Origin: JAJNPS01 sp031426185
GTDB taxonomy: Bacteria; Pseudomonadota; Alphaproteobacteria; Rhodobacterales; Rhodobacteraceae
Assembly (NCBI GenBank): GCA_031426185.1
Contig: JANPKV010000352.1
Coordinates: 1 to 8,098, forward strand
Length of the DNA: 8,098 bases
Direction of reading: 5' to 3'
Under the pieces are notes generated by a model. It searched no databases. It saw only the letters and a program-made list of their open reading frames with translations, and was not told the DNA's origin. Below, piece after piece: positions 6,488-8,098 of this stretch. The stretch's first letter is position 1. Every line of letters starts with the position of its first letter. The position numbers and the translations under genes were made by a program.

Positions 6488-7381
6488 ATGACACTCGCCA
6501 AGATGACCGAACAGATGCGCGCCGGTAAGGGTTTCATCGCCGCACTGGACCAGTCGGGCGGATCGACGCCCAAGGCGTTGAAGCTGTATGGAATCCCCGA
6601 GACCGCCTATTCCGGCGAGACCGCAATGTTCGACATGATGCACGCGATGCGCGCGCGGATCATCAAGTCGCCGGCATTCACGGGCGACAAGGTCGTAGGG
6701 GCGATCCTGTTCGAGCAGACCATGGACCGCGATATCGACGGCATCCCGACCGCCACCTATCTGTGGCAGAACCGTCACGTCGTGCCCTTTCTCAAGATCG
6801 ACAAAGGCCTGGAGGCCGAGGCTGACGGTGTGCAGCTGATGAAACCGATGCCGGGTCTTGATGCGCTGCTGGCGCGGGCGGCCAAGGCGGGGATCTTCGG
6901 CACCAAGGAACGGTCGGTCATCAATGCCGCGAACCGCAAGGGCATCGCTGCCATTGTGGCACAACAGTTCGACGTCGCGGCCCAGGTCGCTGCGCATGGT
7001 CTGATGCCGATCCTGGAGCCCGAAGTGACGATCTCCATCGCCGACAAGCGGGAAGCCGAGGCGATGCTGCAAGAAGAAATCTTGCTGGCGCTGGACCATC
7101 TGCCCGCAGGCCAGGAAGTCATGCTGAAGCTGTCGTTGCCGACCGTGGCCAATTTCTACAAGCCGCTGGTAGACCATCCGAAGGTTTTGAAGGTGGTCGC
7201 GCTGTCGGGCGGACATGCGCGCGAAGCGGCCAACGCGATCCTGGCACAGAACACCGGCATCATCGCAAGCTTCAGCCGGGCCCTGACCGAAGGGCTGTCG
7301 GCGCAGCAGTCGGATGCGGAGTTTGACGCAGCCCTTGGGGCGGCGATCGACAGCATCCATCGCGCATCGGTTGCGCGATAG
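6488..7381 (+). CDS. fba: Class I fructose-1,6-bisphosphate aldolase
   Basis: A 297-residue metal-independent aldolase that cleaves fructose-1,6-bisphosphate to dihydroxyacetone phosphate and glyceraldehyde-3-phosphate through a lysine Schiff base. By alignment with vertebrate class I aldolase, matching active-site positions are Asp21 in AALDQSGGSTPKAL (18-31), Lys103 in FLKIDKG (101-107), Lys140 and Arg142 in TKERS (139-143), Glu178 in PILEPEV (174-180) and the Schiff-base Lys214 in VMLKLSLP (211-218). LSGGHAREAAN (239-249) would bind phosphate. Four in-frame ATGs occur (6458, 6476, 6482, 6488). The last is chosen because GGAG (6478-6481) precedes it by 6 nt and the earlier ones would overlap that site or the intergenic hairpin. 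It follows pgk on the same strand and likely shares its transcript. No class II aldolase lies in the window. Confidence 0.93.
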   Translation: MTLAKMTEQMRAGKGFIAALDQSGGSTPKALKLYGIPETAYSGETAMFDMMHAMRARIIKSPAFTGDKVVGAILFEQTMDRDIDGIPTATYLWQNRHVVPFLKIDKGLEAEADGVQLMKPMPGLDALLARAAKAGIFGTKERSVINAANRKGIAAIVAQQFDVAAQVAAHGLMPILEPEVTISIADKREAEAMLQEEILLALDHLPAGQEVMLKLSLPTVANFYKPLVDHPKVLKVVALSGGHAREAANAILAQNTGIIASFSRALTEGLSAQQSDAEFDAALGAAIDSIHRASVAR

Positions 7382-7385
7382 CCGC

Positions 7386-7404
7386 GCGCCTGCCCTACCG
7401 GCGC
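7386..7404 (+). terminator. Weak hairpin after the aldolase gene
   Basis: GCGCC (7386-7390) and GGCGC (7400-7404) form a 5-bp stem with a 9-nt loop, followed by TTCTC. It begins 4 bases after the TAG stop. It is a marginal candidate for the end of the pgk-aldolase transcript. The rest of the gap to 7532 shows no clear promoter: TTCCCT (7464-7469) and TAAGCT (7487-7492) are 17 bp apart but match consensus poorly. Confidence 0.3.
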
Positions 7405-7532
7405 TTCTCAACCCGGAGACTGTGGGCATTTGGCAACGATCAGGGGTGATTCGCAGGCGGGGATTCCCTCATCTGCGCGTCTGGCCTAAGCTGTAGAGGA
7501 CCGCCCGGAACAAGAGGCGGCAAGGGCCGAGC

Positions 7533-7835
7533 ATGATCCAGTCTAACGTTCGTCCGGCCGTCGGGGCCGCCGCTTACTACCTGTCGCTGTTCGCGCTGGG
7601 CAGCTATTTCACCTTTGCCGCCGTGCAGGGCGAATATGGTGTCTTTCGGCAGGTCGAACTTTCAGCAGAAACCGCCACGCTGACGGTGGAGCGTGACCGC
7701 CTGGCGGATGAATTGGCGACCCTGACCAATCTGACCAGACGCCTCTCTGACAGCTATCTGGACCTTGACCTGCTGGACCAGCAAGCACGCGAAGTGCTGG
7801 GGTTCCTGCGCCCCGACGAGATGGTCTTGCGCTAG
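7533..7835 (+). CDS. ftsB: FtsB/DivIC-like septum formation initiator protein
   Basis: A 100-residue bitopic membrane protein. It has a short cytoplasmic N-terminus, one hydrophobic span at about residues 9-30 (AVGAAAYYLSLFALGSYFTF), then a heptad-rich coiled coil at about 37-75. The conserved-looking tail is LDQQAREVLGFLRPDEMV (81-98), which resembles alphaproteobacterial septum formation initiators. In the divisome, FtsB pairs with FtsL and FtsQ to link cell-wall synthesis to constriction. The ATG at 7533 has AAGGG (7522-7526) 6 nt upstream. The gene sits between glycolytic genes and pdhA, and its 151-bp upstream gap and 184-bp downstream gap suggest its own transcript. Sequence identity within this family is low, so the call rests on size, topology and the C-terminal motif. 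Confidence 0.82.
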   Translation: MIQSNVRPAVGAAAYYLSLFALGSYFTFAAVQGEYGVFRQVELSAETATLTVERDRLADELATLTNLTRRLSDSYLDLDLLDQQAREVLGFLRPDEMVLR

Positions 7836-7858
7836 GCCGGAAAATCCACCTTTAGCGA

Positions 7859-7879
7859 AGCGTCGCCCGCGCGACAGCT
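7859..7879 (+). terminator. Hairpin after ftsB
   Basis: AGCGTCGC (7859-7866) pairs with GCGAC (7871-7875) and GCT (7877-7879). This makes an 8-bp GC-rich stem with a CCGC loop and one bulged A (7876), starting 23 bases past the ftsB stop. No U-tract follows. It is a plausible end of the ftsB transcript, separating it from the pdhA promoter. Confidence 0.4.
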
Positions 7880-7884
7880 GCGTT

Positions 7885-7929
7885 ATGCATGCGGTGCATG
7901 CGTGGCATGTTGCCAGGCGTGGCATGCGG
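7885..7929. repeat. Iterated GCATG and TGGCA boxes upstream of pdhA
   Basis: GCATG occurs at 7887, 7896, 7905 and 7922 (steps of 9, 9 and 17 bp). Three of the four extend to the palindrome GCATGC. GCGTGGCATG is an exact 10-bp direct repeat at 7900-7909 and 7917-7926. TGGCA boxes alternate in orientation: TGGCA 7903-7907, TGCCA 7911-7915 and TGGCA 7920-7924. The cluster lies roughly 50-95 bp upstream of the predicted pdhA start site, where activator sites are common. Function is inferred. Confidence 0.55.
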
Positions 7930-7941
7930 CGAATATTTGTT

Positions 7942-7971
7942 TTGACCCAACAATCGTCGATGCGGTATAAA
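7942..7971 (+). promoter_or_regulatory. Sigma70-type promoter of pdhA
   Basis: TTGACC (7942-7947) and TATAAA (7966-7971), spaced 18 bp apart, each differ from consensus at one position. Transcription would start near 7978, giving a leader of about 40 nt. This is the best promoter match in the window and its location fits the pdhA operon. Confidence 0.7.
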
Positions 7972-7992
7972 TGGTTTAACGTTGAACCATTT
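7969..7992. promoter_or_regulatory. Palindromic operator overlapping the pdhA -10 and start site
   Basis: The half-sites AAATGGTTTAAC (7969-7980) and GTTGAACCATTT (7981-7992) are inverted repeats with 11 of 12 positions paired; the only mismatch is T7977 with G7984. The centre is AACGTT, an even palindrome with a central CpG, as in LacI-family operators. It overlaps the last bases of the -10 box and the predicted start site, a position expected for a repressor. A LacI-family carbon regulator such as CceR, known from Rhodobacter sphaeroides, is a candidate by inference; I cannot confirm that this matches its motif. Confidence 0.6.
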
Positions 7993-8019
7993 TGCCGTTT
8001 CCGAGGGAGGACGCCGCGC

Positions 8020-8098
8020 ATGGCCACCAGAAAGCCGGACGATGCGAGACCCAATGTCTCAAAGGACGAATTGCTGCGCTACTACCGCGACATGCTGC
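8020..8098 (+). CDS. pdhA: Pyruvate dehydrogenase E1 component alpha subunit, 3' end missing
   Basis: Only the first 26 codons lie in the window, running off the right edge. The encoded N-terminus has a short basic, polar lead (MATRKPDDARPN) followed by VSKDELLRYYRDML. That second part closely resembles the start of alphaproteobacterial PdhA proteins, in which this helix precedes the thiamine-diphosphate-binding E1 alpha fold. The enzyme would decarboxylate pyruvate and transfer the acetyl group to the E2 lipoyl domain, making acetyl-CoA. The ATG at 8020 follows a strong GGGAGGA ribosome site (8005-8011) at 8 nt. A promoter and palindromic operator lie just upstream, consistent with this being the first gene of a pdh operon. 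A related E1 alpha of another 2-oxo acid dehydrogenase cannot be wholly excluded from so few residues. Confidence 0.85.
   Translation, partial: MATRKPDDARPNVSKDELLRYYRDML

Noticed and set aside
7903..7929. Sigma54 promoter suggested by TGGCATG
   Set aside because: No correctly spaced GC/TTGC -12 element follows any of the TGGCA boxes, while a good sigma70-type promoter lies just downstream.
1..8098. Mobile element, defence system, CRISPR array or biosynthetic cluster
   Set aside because: All coding space is accounted for by recognisable housekeeping or common families. No transposase, integrase, terminal repeats or spacer-repeat pattern is seen.

Overview
The window looks like core chromosome of an alphaproteobacterium of the Rhodobacteraceae (Roseobacter/Rhodobacter group). 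The evidence is high GC, coding on both strands with little spacing, and the gene order tandem cyclophilins / pgk / class I aldolase / FtsB-like protein / pdhA, which I recall from that family but could not check by search. I see no insertion sequence, CRISPR array, rRNA, tRNA or phage gene, and no change in base composition that would suggest an island.

Left part (1-2699): the 3' part of a membrane fatty acid desaturase runs off the left edge. A RarD-type EamA transporter follows on the same strand. It converges on, and overlaps by 35 bp, a minus-strand anhydro-N-acetylmuramic acid kinase (anmK, murein recycling).

Middle part (2700-5246): tyrS (tyrosyl-tRNA synthetase) diverges from anmK across a 57-bp gap. 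It ends at a strong shared hairpin terminator facing two minus-strand cyclophilin-type prolyl isomerases. These two genes overlap by 11 bp; the first product is cytoplasmic and the second carries a signal peptide. A 134-bp divergent region with two mutually exclusive hairpins separates them from pgk.

Right part (5247-8098): pgk (phosphoglycerate kinase) and a class I fructose-bisphosphate aldolase form a likely two-gene unit with a stable hairpin between them. An FtsB/DivIC-like division protein follows, then the first 26 codons of pdhA (pyruvate dehydrogenase E1 alpha). This stretch is lower glycolysis/gluconeogenesis leading into acetyl-CoA formation, with a small division gene embedded in it.

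No new multi-gene system is visible. The most interesting unexplained signals are non-coding and lie upstream of pdhA: a 24-bp near-perfect palindrome on the -10/start region of a good sigma70-type promoter, with the central AACGTT layout of a LacI-family operator, and just upstream a cluster of iterated GCATG and alternating TGGCA/TGCCA boxes.
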